Below, piece by piece: positions 9,424 to 18,837 of a stretch of DNA of 64,000 bases. The notes below the pieces were generated by a model that searched no databases, had not been told where the DNA came from, and saw nothing but the letters and a program-made list of their open reading frames with translations. Position 1 is the first letter of the stretch, and each line of letters starts with the position of its first letter. This DNA comes from Novosphingobium sp. 9 (lineage in GTDB: Bacteria; Pseudomonadota; Alphaproteobacteria; Sphingomonadales; Sphingomonadaceae). Location of the stretch: assembly GCF_025340265.1 (NCBI RefSeq), contig NZ_CP022708.1, positions 333,501 through 397,500 on the forward strand, in the 5' to 3' direction. A program made the position numbers and the translations under genes.

Positions 9424-9696
9424 ATGGCTCTTGATTCACAGGCCAATCAGGACACGATACAATGTCTGGTCGCGGCGAATTTATCGACGTTTAATGGGCT
9501 TTCCGTGTTGCTGGTAAGACTTGCCAAAAAAGGGATGATCGACGTCGATGATGTACAGGCGCTAGAGCGGGCATCGCGTGTCCCGCTGGATCACCCAGAT
9601 TGTGCAACGAGCGAAGTCATCTCCGAGCTATATCGTCAACATGATCAGCTTTTTGCATGGTTGCGGGACATACTGGGTGGTTCTGGTCAATCGTAA
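9424..9696 (+). CDS. Small hypothetical protein, 90 residues
   Basis: I do not recognise this protein. It is supported by a strong GGAGG ribosome-binding site just before the ATG (cggaggtgtc), its position after an AT-rich promoter-like stretch, and an even, helical-looking composition: MALDSQANQDTIQCLVAANL, then LLVRLAKKGMIDVDDVQALE and ISELYRQHDQLFAWLRDILG. No signal peptide or membrane segment is visible. The pattern of two amphipathic helices with charged loops suits a small soluble adaptor, but no function can be assigned. It stands alone between the glycosyltransferase operon and the signalling operon, followed about 155 bases later by a strong terminator hairpin. Confidence 0.65.
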   Translation: MALDSQANQDTIQCLVAANLSTFNGLSVLLVRLAKKGMIDVDDVQALERASRVPLDHPDCATSEVISELYRQHDQLFAWLRDILGGSGQS

Positions 9697-10600
9697 CCGT
9701 CTGATAACCGCGTTTCAGCGCGGCGTGGGCAGACACTTGTGTGCGACCACCAAGACAGAATTAATCGTTGAAGTATAGAAATGTTATAGCGCCGAGCACT
9801 GCAAGCCTTCAGTATTATTAGGCGACCCGAAGGGCCCTAGAGGCCTGTGTTGACCTGGAGCAGAAACTGCTCCAGGTCCTTTTTGATATTGCGCGCTCAA
9901 ATTTCAGGCGTCGCGGGTGTCGCGCTTCTGGATGACCCGAGTAGCCCCCAGACCTTACGTGCGTGCGGTGAGGCTGGCCTCAGCCTCGGAGTAAGTAGGA
10001 AATGGGGGCACGTCGGAAGGGCTGGCGCCGATCCCCATGCTTAAATGAGGGCGAACCATGAGTATCCTCTAGACTGGATGTTCGTGCGGAAAGCTGTCCT
10101 CGAGTTACCGCCGGACCTGTTCCATTGACCATTTGCGGCCCGGTTTTGTGGATACGGTGGGCCCCAATGGCGGTGAGCAAGCTAGCTCGTAGTGCTTGCC
10201 CGCAAGGCACGGGCTCGGCCGGCATGCTATCGCATGCAAAGGTTCGCCGACGCTTCTACCTCGCGGGTTCCTCTCATACTCTGTGAGGCACAGAGGGCGG
10301 CTACTGCGCTTGCGATCCCCAGTTTAACAATCGCAGGAAACATTGCCGATTTTTCATCTGACGTACTTCTTAAGGGTGTGCGCTGCCGCAGGTCGTCCGT
10401 TCTGACGTTTTCACCGCTTTTCTGCATGCATGATGTTGGATTGGAGTGATCGGACTGCGGCGCTGCAATTGGCGAAGGGCTCATCGCCGATGGTAAAAAG
10501 CTAATGTAATCACGGGCCATTGATCCCTATAATGGACCTTGATCTTGCATAAAAATAAACGCAAGCGATCGGCTTTCCAAAAGGATGTCCAGGCAGGTCT
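9697..10600. other. Long non-coding stretch with hairpins
   Basis: About 900 bases in which no frame on either strand gives a convincing protein; the open frames are short, lack ribosome-binding sites and look like shadows. It holds a strong terminator (9852-9883) and a perfect 7-base inverted repeat, GAGGCTG at 9970-9976 and CAGCCTC at 9981-9987. A small RNA ending at the terminator is possible. The promoter of the hybrid kinase at 10601 should lie at its right end. Confidence 0.5.
9852..9883 (+). terminator. Strong intrinsic terminator
   Basis: Perfect 12-base stem: GACCTGGAGCAG at 9852-9863 pairs with CTGCTCCAGGTC at 9867-9878 across an AAA loop, followed by CTTTTTG. It is 155 bases past the stop of the small gene at 9424-9696, so it ends either that transcript or an unannotated small RNA. 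Confidence 0.85.
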
Positions 10601-13600
10601 ATGCAAGCCCCTTCGAACCGTGCCGCCTCGCTTGCCCATCGCGGTGGTGCAAAAGGTATGGATCCCCGAACAGCGTTCGGCCTGTTTGCGGCGATCCTTT
10701 TCTTCCTTGCCAGCGGTATAATTGCCTATCGCAATGTGACGGTCCTTCGCGATGACATGCATATGATCGTTCATTCACATCAAGTGATTGTGGCCCTTGA
10801 TGCGCTGGAATCCTCATTGCAGGATGCAGAGACAGGACAGCGCGGATACTTGCTGACGGGCAAGGAAAAATATTTGGACCCTTACCGCGCCGCGATTGGT
10901 GATGTGGACACCCGCTTTCGATCGATCGGGTCCTTGACGCGTGATAATCCCGGCCAGCAGATGCGCCTCATACCCCTTCGCCGCCACATCGATGCGAAGC
11001 TGGCAGAGCTCAAGCAAACGATTGACGTTCGCAGATCGGCAGGCCCTGCAGACGCGCTAACGATCGTGAACAGCGACCGCGGCAAAGTCGAGATGGACGC
11101 TGTTCGAGCGCAACTGGCGGTCATGCAACAAGCCGAAGTCCGCCTTCGGCAAGATCGTATGGTAGAGATGGATCTGGCCTACCGTTCGGCTTGGATTAGC
11201 GGTGTGATGTCCTGTGTCTTGGGCATCCTCCTGACCCTCGTCATAGGTTTCCTCATACGCCGCGCCGCGCTGGCGACAGGTCGTCGCCAATGGCTGCAGC
11301 AAGGACAGGTGGATCTTTCTGCAACGATGTTGGGGGACAAGGGGACTCACCAGCTTGGCGAAAGCGCGTTGAACTTTCTCGTGCGCTTTACCGGAGCACA
11401 GGCAGGTGCCGTCTTCGCCGGGCAAGGAGATCATTTCGCGCGCGCCGCCGTATATGGCGTCCCCCCGATGCCGGAATTGTCGAACGTTTCTCGCTTCATC
11501 ACGGGTTGCTTGGAGAAGTCGCAGCCGATGGCGAGCCTGTTTTGCTGTCTGATATACCGGACGGTTATCTCACCATTGGCTCGACTTTCGGACGCGACAA
11601 GCCTCGCCATCTGCTGATCGCGCCGATGCTTGCGGATAACGCCGTTGAAGGCGTGATCGAGTTGGGCTTCCTGCACCCCGTGAGCGAACAGACGCTCGAA
11701 TTCCTCTCGGAAATCTCGACGACGGTGGGAACGGCGCTGCGCTCGGCCCGCTATCGCACCCAACTGCAGCACCATGCCGATGAGCTTCAGGTACAAAGTG
11801 AAGAGCTGCGCGTCTCCAATGAGGAACTGGAAGAGCAGGGACGAGCACTCAAGCAGTCGCAGGCCAGTCTCGAGCAGCAGCAAGTGGAACTGGAGCAGAC
11901 CAACTCGCAGTTGGAAGAGCAGGCGCAACTCCTTGAAACCCAACGCGATGATCTGGCGCGATCCAATGCCGCAGTAGAGCTCAAGGCGCGAGAATTAGAG
12001 CAGGCGAGCCGCTACAAGTCCGACTTCCTTGCCAATATGAGCCACGAATTGCGCACGCCGCTCAACTCACTGCTGATCCTCTCGAGGTTACTGGCCGAAA
12101 ATCGTGCCGAGAATCTCAGTGACGACCAGGTTCGATACGCCACGACCATAGAGTCTGCCGGAAACGACTTGCTGGCGCTGATCAATGACATTCTGGATCT
12201 GTCCAAGATCGAGGCCGGGCATCTCCAGATTCAACCCGAATCGCTTTTTGTGGAGCGTCTTGCCGGCGATCTGCGGACGATCTTCCAGCCGATTGCTCAG
12301 GAGCGGGGCCTCGCGTTCGAGATTGCGATCGCACCCGATGTCCCAACTTCGATCATCACGGATCGCCAGCGCCTTGAGCAGATACTAAAGAACCTGTTGT
12401 CCAATGCCTTCAAGTTTACAGCTGCGGGCAGTGTGCGCCTTGAAATCGAATGTGATGGGGCGCACGATATCGCGCTGTCGGTAGAGGATACCGGCATCGG
12501 CATTCCCGAAGACCAGCAGGCCGTTATCTTTGAAGCCTTTCAACAGGCCGACGGGACCGTCAGCCGAAAGTATGGCGGGACGGGGCTGGGGCTTTCGATC
12601 TCGCGCGAATTGACCAGGCTTCTGGGCGGAAAAATCGGGTTGTCCAGCATCGCTGGGAAGGGCAGCCGGTTCACGCTTCTGCTTCCGGTGACCTATGATC
12701 CGGACAATGTCGCTGCGCCGGCGCAGCCCGTTCGTCCCCTTGCCGCGATTGAAATCCCATCTATTCCTGCGCCATCTGCAGTATCGCCCAATTCGCCGCA
12801 GGTTCTAACCCGGCAGGTCGCCGATGACCGTGATGCGCTTATGCCGGGGCAGAGGGTCCTGCTGGTGGTGGAGGATGATGCCTCGTTTGCCGCGATCGTG
12901 CGGGATATTTCGCACGACATGGGATTCCAGTGCCTCGTGACCAGCACGGGCGAAGATGCTCTGCAACTGGCTCGTACCTTCAAGCCGCATGCCGTTGTGC
13001 TTGATGTCGGGTTGCCCGACCAATCGGGACTGGCGTTGCTGGATCGATTGAAGCGCGATGTGGCGACTCGCCATATTCCGGTCCATGTAGTTTCGGGTAG
13101 CGACCATACTCAAACGGCATTGTCTCTGGGGGCAATCGGATACCTCGTGAAGCCGGTGAGACGCGAGGATCTGGCTGGCGTATTGGAAGCCTTGGCAGCC
13201 AAGCTTTCGAGTGATGCGCGACGGGTGCTGATTGTCGAGGACGATGACGTGCAGCGCGATGCGGTCAGCAGACTTCTGGCATCGGGCGACGTGGAAACCG
13301 TCGGTGTGGCCAGCGCCGCGGAATGCCTTGCGAAGCTCGAGGCTGGCACGTTCGACTGTATGGTGCTGGATCTCAACCTCCCGGATTCGAGCGGGTTTTC
13401 GTTGCTGGAGACGCTGGCGCGTGAAGATGCCTATTCGTTCCCGCCCGTCATCGTCTATACAGGCTATGACCTTTCCGTTTCGGACGAGCAGCGCCTGCGC
13501 CGGTATTCGGACTCGATCATCATCAAGGGCGCCCGTTCACCAGAACGGCTGCTCGACGAAGTTTCGCTGTTCCTGCATCAGGTCGTAACCGAGTTGCCGG

Positions 13601-14037
13601 CCGAACAGCAGACGATGATCCGGGCAGCTCAGAATCGTGATGCCGTTCTGGAAGGTAGACGCATACTTGTCGTTGAAGATGATGTGCGCAACATCTTCTC
13701 GCTGACCAATGTCCTGGAACCCCATGGCGCTATCGTGGAAATCGCGCGTAACGGGCAGGAGGCTCTCGATTTCCTGGCCTCGCAGTCTGGCACGATGGAG
13801 CGACAAGTCGATCTGGTGTTGATGGACGTAATGATGCCCGTGATGGACGGGCTCACGGCCACGCGGGCAATCAGGCAGGATCCTCGATGGAGCAAGTTGC
13901 CGGTTATCGCACTTACGGCCAAGGCCATGCCGGATGATCAGGAGCAATGTATCGCCGCCGGTGCCAACGACTATATGGCCAAGCCGCTCGACGTGGACAA
14001 ACTGCTGTCGTTGATCCGCGTCTGGATGCCGCGCTGA
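10601..14037 (+). pseudogene. CHASE3-GAF hybrid histidine kinase with three receiver domains, frameshifted at a C6 run
   Basis: If one C is added to the six C at 11461-11466 the frame runs unbroken for about 1145 residues. Order: transmembrane helix (GLFAAILFFLASGIIAY), periplasmic CHASE3 sensor with the typical QDAETGQRGYLLTGKEKYLD, second membrane helix near 200-220, GAF domain about 245-385 (VPPDAGIVERF appears at the repaired site), long Gln/Glu coiled coil, HisKA at about 476 (FLANMSHELRTPLNSLLILS, phospho-His), HATPase (EDTGIGIPEDQQ, YGGTGLGLSIS), then three receivers with phospho-Asp in VVLDVGLPD, MVLDLNLPD and VLMDVMMPV. It is the first gene of an operon with CheR, CheB and a second kinase, with only 2 bases to cheR. 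ATG 10601 or 10658 could be the start. The break may be a sequencing error. Confidence 0.88.
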
Positions 14038-14039
14038 TC

Positions 14040-14900
14040 ATGTCCGATAGGGAAGGTCCGGGAGAGAGCGCCGAGGCTGCGCATCAGATCGAGGATATCG
14101 AGATCAGGCTTTTGCTCGAGGCGATCTATCAGCGCTATCACTACGATTTTCGCAACTACGCCAAAGCCTCGCTCAGGCGAAGACTGCGGCAAGCGCGCGA
14201 CCGCCTGGGTGCGCGATCTTTTTCGGCGTTGCAGGAAGTAGTGCTGCATGATCAAGTGGCAGCCGCCAAGCTGATGCGTTTCCTCACGGTGCAGGTGAGT
14301 GATCTTTTTCGCGACCCCTCCTATTTCAAAAGCTTGCGCGAACAGGTTCTGCCGCGTCTTCACACTTATCCCTCGCTCAAGGTATGGGTCGCAGGATGCA
14401 GTACAGGGGAGGAATTGTACTCGCTTGCAATCCTTTTTCGGGAGGAAGGGCTTGAAGAGCGGACGATTTTCTATGCGACCGATATCAATCTTCAAGCGCT
14501 TGATGCCGCCTCGCAAGGAATTTATGCGGTTGATCGAATGGCAGCCTTTTCAGAGAATTACAGACTTTCGGGTGGGAAAGGCAGCCTCTCAGATTATTAT
14601 ACAGCAGGCTATGGTGGGGCAGTCTTCGACAACAGTTTGCGCGATCGTGTCGTATTTTCCGACCATAGCCTTGTGACCGATGCCGTATTTTCCGAAACGC
14701 AGCTTGTATCCTGTCGCAATGTCATGATCTATTTCGATCAGACGTTGCAGGACAGAGCCGTTGGACTGTTTCGCCAATCCCTGACCCGTGGCGGTTTCCT
14801 TGGCCTTGGAGCGAAGGAAAGCTTGCGCTTCTCCTGTCACGTCGACGCCTTTGTGGCCTTCGACCAGACGGAAAAGATCTATCAGCGACGCAGCACATGA
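14040..14900 (+). CDS. CheR-type protein-glutamate methyltransferase
   Basis: About 286 residues. An N-terminal all-helical CheR domain (YHYDFRNYAKASLRRRLRQA, where the arginine-rich helix is typical) is followed by the SAM-binding domain: VQVSDLFRDPSYF, WVAGCSTGEELYSLAI (SAM motif I), ATDINLQALDAA and LVSCRNVMIYFD. CheR methylates glutamates of chemoreceptors; members next to hybrid kinases, as here, more likely modify a sensor kinase or membrane sensor outside flagellar chemotaxis. Start at 14040 is 2 bases after the kinase stop; the last four bases (ATGA) overlap the CheB-like gene. No chemoreceptor or flagellar gene is present in the window. Confidence 0.93.
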   Translation: MSDREGPGESAEAAHQIEDIEIRLLLEAIYQRYHYDFRNYAKASLRRRLRQARDRLGARSFSALQEVVLHDQVAAAKLMRFLTVQVSDLFRDPSYFKSLREQVLPRLHTYPSLKVWVAGCSTGEELYSLAILFREEGLEERTIFYATDINLQALDAASQGIYAVDRMAAFSENYRLSGGKGSLSDYYTAGYGGAVFDNSLRDRVVFSDHSLVTDAVFSETQLVSCRNVMIYFDQTLQDRAVGLFRQSLTRGGFLGLGAKESLRFSCHVDAFVAFDQTEKIYQRRST

Positions 14901-15472
14901 AATGTCGCCGGGCGCAGGCCGTGGTCATAGGGGCATCTGCGGGCGCAATAGATGCCTTGTTGCGCATACTCCCTCGTCTTCCGGCAGATTATCCCATCCC
15001 GGTGCTTGTCGTTGTCCACCTGCCGGCAGGACGGCGTAGCGAATTGTCAGCGGTGTTTGGCGCTCGATGCGCGCTGACAGTGCAGGAGGCAGAGGACAAG
15101 CAGTCGGTTTCAGCGGGAGAGGTGATATTTGCACCGCCGAACTATCATTTGCTGGTGGAAGCCGGAGGAAATCTTTCGCTATCTGTCGATGATCCTGTCT
15201 TTTTTTCCCGCCCGGCAATAGACGTGCTGTTTGAAAGCGCGGCCGATGCCTACGGGCCAGGCCTTGTCGCAGTGGTCTTGACAGGGGCTAGCCGGGATGG
15301 GGCTGCAGGGTTGTCTGCAGTGGCCCGAGCAGGAGGAGAGACTATAGTGCAGGACCCTGATACCGCGTCGGCCCGAACGATGCCCGATGCTGCGCTCGGG
15401 GCCTGCCCGCAGGCCCGTGTTCTGGGCATCGATGAGATCGCTCTGGCACTATTGGACGTTGCCCGCGCGTGA
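14897..15472 (+). CDS. CheB-type methylesterase domain protein
   Basis: About 191 residues, only the CheB methylesterase domain with no receiver domain in front. The catalytic triad is visible: Ser in VVIGASAGAIDAL, His in VLVVVHLPAG and Asp in VVLTGASRDGAAGLSAV. It should reverse the methylation made by the CheR-like enzyme just upstream. Lack of a receiver means activity is not controlled by phosphorylation of the same chain; the three receivers of the hybrid kinase may serve instead, which is inference. ATGA overlap with cheR and GTGA overlap with the next kinase show translational coupling. Confidence 0.92.
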   Translation: MKCRRAQAVVIGASAGAIDALLRILPRLPADYPIPVLVVVHLPAGRRSELSAVFGARCALTVQEAEDKQSVSAGEVIFAPPNYHLLVEAGGNLSLSVDDPVFFSRPAIDVLFESAADAYGPGLVAVVLTGASRDGAAGLSAVARAGGETIVQDPDTASARTMPDAALGACPQARVLGIDEIALALLDVARA

Positions 15473-16634
15473 GTACGGTAGACCGTCCTGTTCCTGTATT
15501 GCTGGTCGACGACGTGCCAGCCAACCTTTTGGCTCTGGAGGCGGTGCTCGCAACGCAAGGCATTGACGTACTCAAGGCCTCATGCGGAAATGAGGCACTC
15601 GAGTTGCTGCTGCAGCATGATGTCGCCCTTGCTTTGCTTGACGTGCAAATGCCCGAAATGAATGGTTTCGAACTCGCGGAATTGATGCGGGGGCGGAAAG
15701 AACCCGTCATGTGCCCATCATTTTCGTAACTGCGGGTGGATCGGATCTGGAGCGCAGGTTCCGAGGGTATGAGGCAGGTGCCGTCGACTTCATTTCCAAG
15801 CCAATCGAGCCGACCGTGCTGCAAGGAAAAGTTCGTGTCTTTCTCGATCTTTATCGGCAAAGGCAGCAGATAGCCGCCCAGCGCGATGATCTCGTAAGTG
15901 CAGCTGCGGCCCTGCAACAAGCCGATCGTGCCAAGGATCATTTCCTGGCTGTGCTGGCGCATGAACTGCGTAATCCGCTGGCGGCGCTCAAGAGCGGATT
16001 GAACCTGCTCGGAAAGCCTCGCGGACAGCAGCAGGCAGAAACGATTCGCAGCGAGATGGACCGGATGCTGGGCCATCTGTCCCGGCTGGTTGACGACTTG
16101 TTGGATATTTCGAGGATCACCGAGGGCAAGGTGATCTTGCAATTAGAACGGGTAAGGCTTGACGATGTCGTGCAATCGGCAATCGCGGGAAGCAGGCATC
16201 GATTTGAAGAGGCTGGTCACGAGTTCTGTGTGACGATGCCGGATCAGCATGTATGGCTGGAGGCTGACCATACCCGTCTTGCCCAGGTGCTTGCCAACTT
16301 ACTGGGCAATGCCGCCAAATATACCCCTGCGTCAGGTATCATCCGGCTCGACTGCGATGTGGAGGACAACGAGGTCGTCCTTCGAGTACAGGATACTGGC
16401 ATCGGCATTCCCCTTGAAATGCAGAAACACATTTTTGAAGTCTTTGCACAAATCGACGCTCACCGGGAGCATTCCCAAGGTGGCTTGGGTATCGGCTTGG
16501 CGCTTGTCCGCAAGCTGGTGAGCCTGCATGGCGGCAACATTGAAGTCGCTAGCGAAGGAATAGATAAGGGGAGCACTTTTACCGTGCGCCTGCCCCTATC
16601 CGGTAAGGATGATCGGCTGTCGCCACGATCTTGA
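15469..16634 (+). pseudogene. Response-regulator/histidine-kinase hybrid, frameshifted at a G5 run
   Basis: With one G added to the five G at 15689-15693 this reads as about 388 residues. An N-terminal receiver (VPVLLVDDVPANLLALEAVL, phospho-Asp in LALLDVQMPEMNGFEL, conserved Lys in VDFISKPIE) is followed by a short coiled coil, HisKA (HFLAVLAHELRNPLAALKSG) and HATPase (NLLGNAAKYTP, VQDTGIGIP, GGLGIGLALV). The repaired junction reads MRGAERTRHVPIIFVTAGG, exactly as expected for a receiver. Start is the GTG at 15469, overlapping the upstream stop. No transmembrane helix is visible, so it is a cytoplasmic kinase probably fed by the upstream hybrid kinase. Confidence 0.87.
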
Positions 16635-17006
16635 TGGCCTGAAAAACATTACGGAAAATGGCCGCGTCAGTGCCTCCCGACGGTTCTCCCGGCATGGTTG
16701 ACGGCAGGCCATCGCAAGCGCCCCTCGCGTTGACGCGTTTTTTCAGGTGCTACTTACACAGATTTGGGCGGGTTGGCGCCTGGTCAGCCACTCGCCGTTT
16801 TTTCGAACCGGGACGGCCAGCCATTGGTTTTCTGCGACATCTGCCACTCGATTCGCGTCTCCAACGACCGGGAGGCAATATGTTTGAGCAAGCAGGCATC
16901 AAGGCCTGCGGGCCGCGAGAGCAAAAGTGCGCATAGGAGCTTTTGCAATACGGCGGACGTTGAACGCGATGCAGAGGCATTGGCCCTCGCCAAAAGGAGA
17001 GATACG
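16635..17006. other. Intergenic stretch without a recognised gene
   Basis: 372 bases between the signalling operon and the CsbD-like gene. Open frames here have no ribosome-binding sites and no recognisable protein. I could not find a convincing GGAAC-type stress promoter in it. Confidence 0.5.
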
Positions 17007-17192
17007 ATGACCATCAAGGGTGAAATCAAGGAAGCCGCCGGCTACATCAAGGAAGAAGCGTACGAGCACGGCAAGTCTCCTGAAAGCCACAAGAAGGCGC
17101 AGGAAGGCCGCGAACTTCGCAACGAAGGTCGCATCGAAGATGGCAAGGCGCCGAAAACCACTGAGCCAGGCACTGGTCATCCGGACAAGTAA
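17007..17192 (+). CDS. Small CsbD-like stress protein
   Basis: 61 residues, very hydrophilic and rich in Glu, Lys and Gly: MTIKGEIKEAAGYIKEEAYE, then HKKAQEGRELRNEGRIEDGK. The IKGEIKEAAG opening and the repeated 'KxxEGrxxnxGxxxDGK' pattern resemble CsbD-type proteins, which accumulate under general stress and are mostly disordered. AAGGAGA lies 6 bases before the ATG at 17007. The frame is open far upstream, but the ribosome-binding site decides this start. A GC-rich hairpin follows the stop. The CsbD label is by resemblance only. Confidence 0.7.
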   Translation: MTIKGEIKEAAGYIKEEAYEHGKSPESHKKAQEGRELRNEGRIEDGKAPKTTEPGTGHPDK

Positions 17193-17199
17193 GGGAAAA

Positions 17200-17228
17200 G
17201 AGGTGCCCGTCTTGCCGACGGGCGCCTC
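17200..17228 (+). terminator. Hairpin after the CsbD-like gene
   Basis: GAGGTGCCCGTC at 17200-17211 pairs with GACGGGCGCCTC at 17217-17228 with one G-T pair and a 5-base loop. It is 8 bases after the stop. The following T-run is poor (atctctgt), so it may be a weak terminator or an mRNA-stabilising hairpin. Confidence 0.6.
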
Positions 17229-17408
17229 ATCTCTGTCGATAAGAGTTGGGTATACGGTCAACCTGGACTCTCGCAGATCACGATTTCGTTTGCTTCTGAC
17301 AGGCGAAAAATGGGGCAGCGCCTCTCTGCGTTCGTGGATTGAACAACAGATGGCAATTTCGTGGGGTTAAGGCCGCGTATCACTGGCAAGCAGCATGCCA
17401 GAGCCCAA

Positions 17409-18749
17409 ATGTCCCCGCTGACCCGCGCCTTCCTCAAGCGTGTCGAACCGTTTTTCGCCGGTGACGAGATCGCCGGCGGACCTATGCTATTGGCGACTAT
17501 TGCTGCGCTTGTACTGTCGACCAGCCCTTGGGGTGCCGCCTGGAAAGCTGCGTGGGATCTTCCCCTGCAGATCGGCCTTGGTCCCCATGTCGTGTCGCAA
17601 TCGTTGGCTCAATGGGTCGATGACGCATTATTGCCCATCTTCTTCGTGATCATTGGTGCCGATCTGAAACGTGAAGTGGTCAACGGCGCGCTGGCGCATT
17701 GGCGCACAGCCGCATTTCCGGTGTCGGGTGCGCTTGGCGGGATGCTTGTCCCAGTCGGTCTTTTTTTGCTGATGACCCGGCATACCGAGGCTGCCAGCGG
17801 ATGGGGTGCAGTAATGGTAACCGACACTGCATTCGGCCTTGCGTTACTTGGCATGTTTGCAGGGCGGTTCCCGCCAGGAATGCGAGCATTGTTATTGGCT
17901 TTTGCCGCTGTTGATGACCTGGGAGGCCTCATTGTTATCGCAGGGGTATATACACAACAGCTTATTCTGCTGGGGCTCATCGCCGCAGGTGTGGCTTATC
18001 TGGCCATGATCGTTTTGCGCCGTGCGCGCTGGATTGGCTCCATGCCATACATCGTACTGGCGCTGGTGGTGTGGGCAGGAGTGTTCGTATCCGGTGTTCA
18101 TGCAACGATCGCCGGGGTTTTTCTCGGTTTCATAACGTCGAGCAAGCCGAGGCTTGCCGAAGGCGTATTCGCCGGAAAAATCCAGGGCCAGATCGACCGC
18201 TTTCAAGATGAATATAAGCGAATGGAGAAAGCGCAGGACGATCCGCATGCGTATCGTCGGGAGCGACACGATGTGCAGTCTCGCCTGGGGTATCTTTCCG
18301 AAATGGCCTTGGCCACGGACGTGCCAGGCGAACGTGTGGTAAGTGTATTGACGCCTTGGGTGAGTTATATTGTGCTTCCCCTTTTCGTGCTCAGCAATGT
18401 GCATGTCCCGATGACGCTATCCGCTTTGGGCGAGGCGTTTTCCGGAACACTGGCCCCCGCGATTCTTCTTGCTCTTGTCTTGGGCAAACCCTTGGGCTTT
18501 CTTCTTGCCACCGGTCTTGCGACATCCTTGCGATTGGCGCGACGGCCGGAGGGTGTGACCTGGATCATGGTCGCCACAATCGGCCTTTTGGCAGGTATCG
18601 GATTTACCATTTCGCTGTTTATTGCGGATCTGGCTTTTGATGGGAGCGATCTATCACATCAGGCGTCGATCGGAGTGATCGGCGCATCTGTACTGGCCGG
18701 ATTACTGGGCTTGGTAGCACTTCATTTTGTCTCTCGGCGCGAAAGCTGA
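17409..18749 (+). CDS. nhaA: Na+/H+ antiporter NhaA
   Basis: Inner-membrane antiporter exporting Na+ for H+, used for sodium and pH tolerance. About 446 residues with about a dozen hydrophobic segments. Family landmarks: ALLPIFFVIIGADLKREVVN, then VMVTDTAFGLALLGMFAGRF and LLAFAAVDDLGGLIVIAGVY with the paired Asp of the ion-binding site (AVDD) and the TDTAF motif, and TIGLLAGIGFTISLFIADLA near the end. A hydrophilic insert of about 60 residues (QDEYKRMEKAQDDPHAYRRE) interrupts the membrane part, as in many longer alphaproteobacterial NhaA. Start at ATG 17409 is chosen because the protein core begins there; a GTG at 17361 is also in frame, and neither has a good ribosome-binding site. Confidence 0.94.
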   Translation: MSPLTRAFLKRVEPFFAGDEIAGGPMLLATIAALVLSTSPWGAAWKAAWDLPLQIGLGPHVVSQSLAQWVDDALLPIFFVIIGADLKREVVNGALAHWRTAAFPVSGALGGMLVPVGLFLLMTRHTEAASGWGAVMVTDTAFGLALLGMFAGRFPPGMRALLLAFAAVDDLGGLIVIAGVYTQQLILLGLIAAGVAYLAMIVLRRARWIGSMPYIVLALVVWAGVFVSGVHATIAGVFLGFITSSKPRLAEGVFAGKIQGQIDRFQDEYKRMEKAQDDPHAYRRERHDVQSRLGYLSEMALATDVPGERVVSVLTPWVSYIVLPLFVLSNVHVPMTLSALGEAFSGTLAPAILLALVLGKPLGFLLATGLATSLRLARRPEGVTWIMVATIGLLAGIGFTISLFIADLAFDGSDLSHQASIGVIGASVLAGLLGLVALHFVSRRES

Positions 18750-18837
18750 AAAAAGCCGATGGATGTTCGCTTGGTACGACGCATCCCTGTTTCGCTCCTG
18801 CAATGGACAAGGGATGTCATAGCCTTGCAAACAGGGC

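Noticed and set aside
10192..10520. Overlapping open frames on both strands in the 9.7-10.6 kb stretch
   Set aside because: No start signals, biased composition and no family resemblance.
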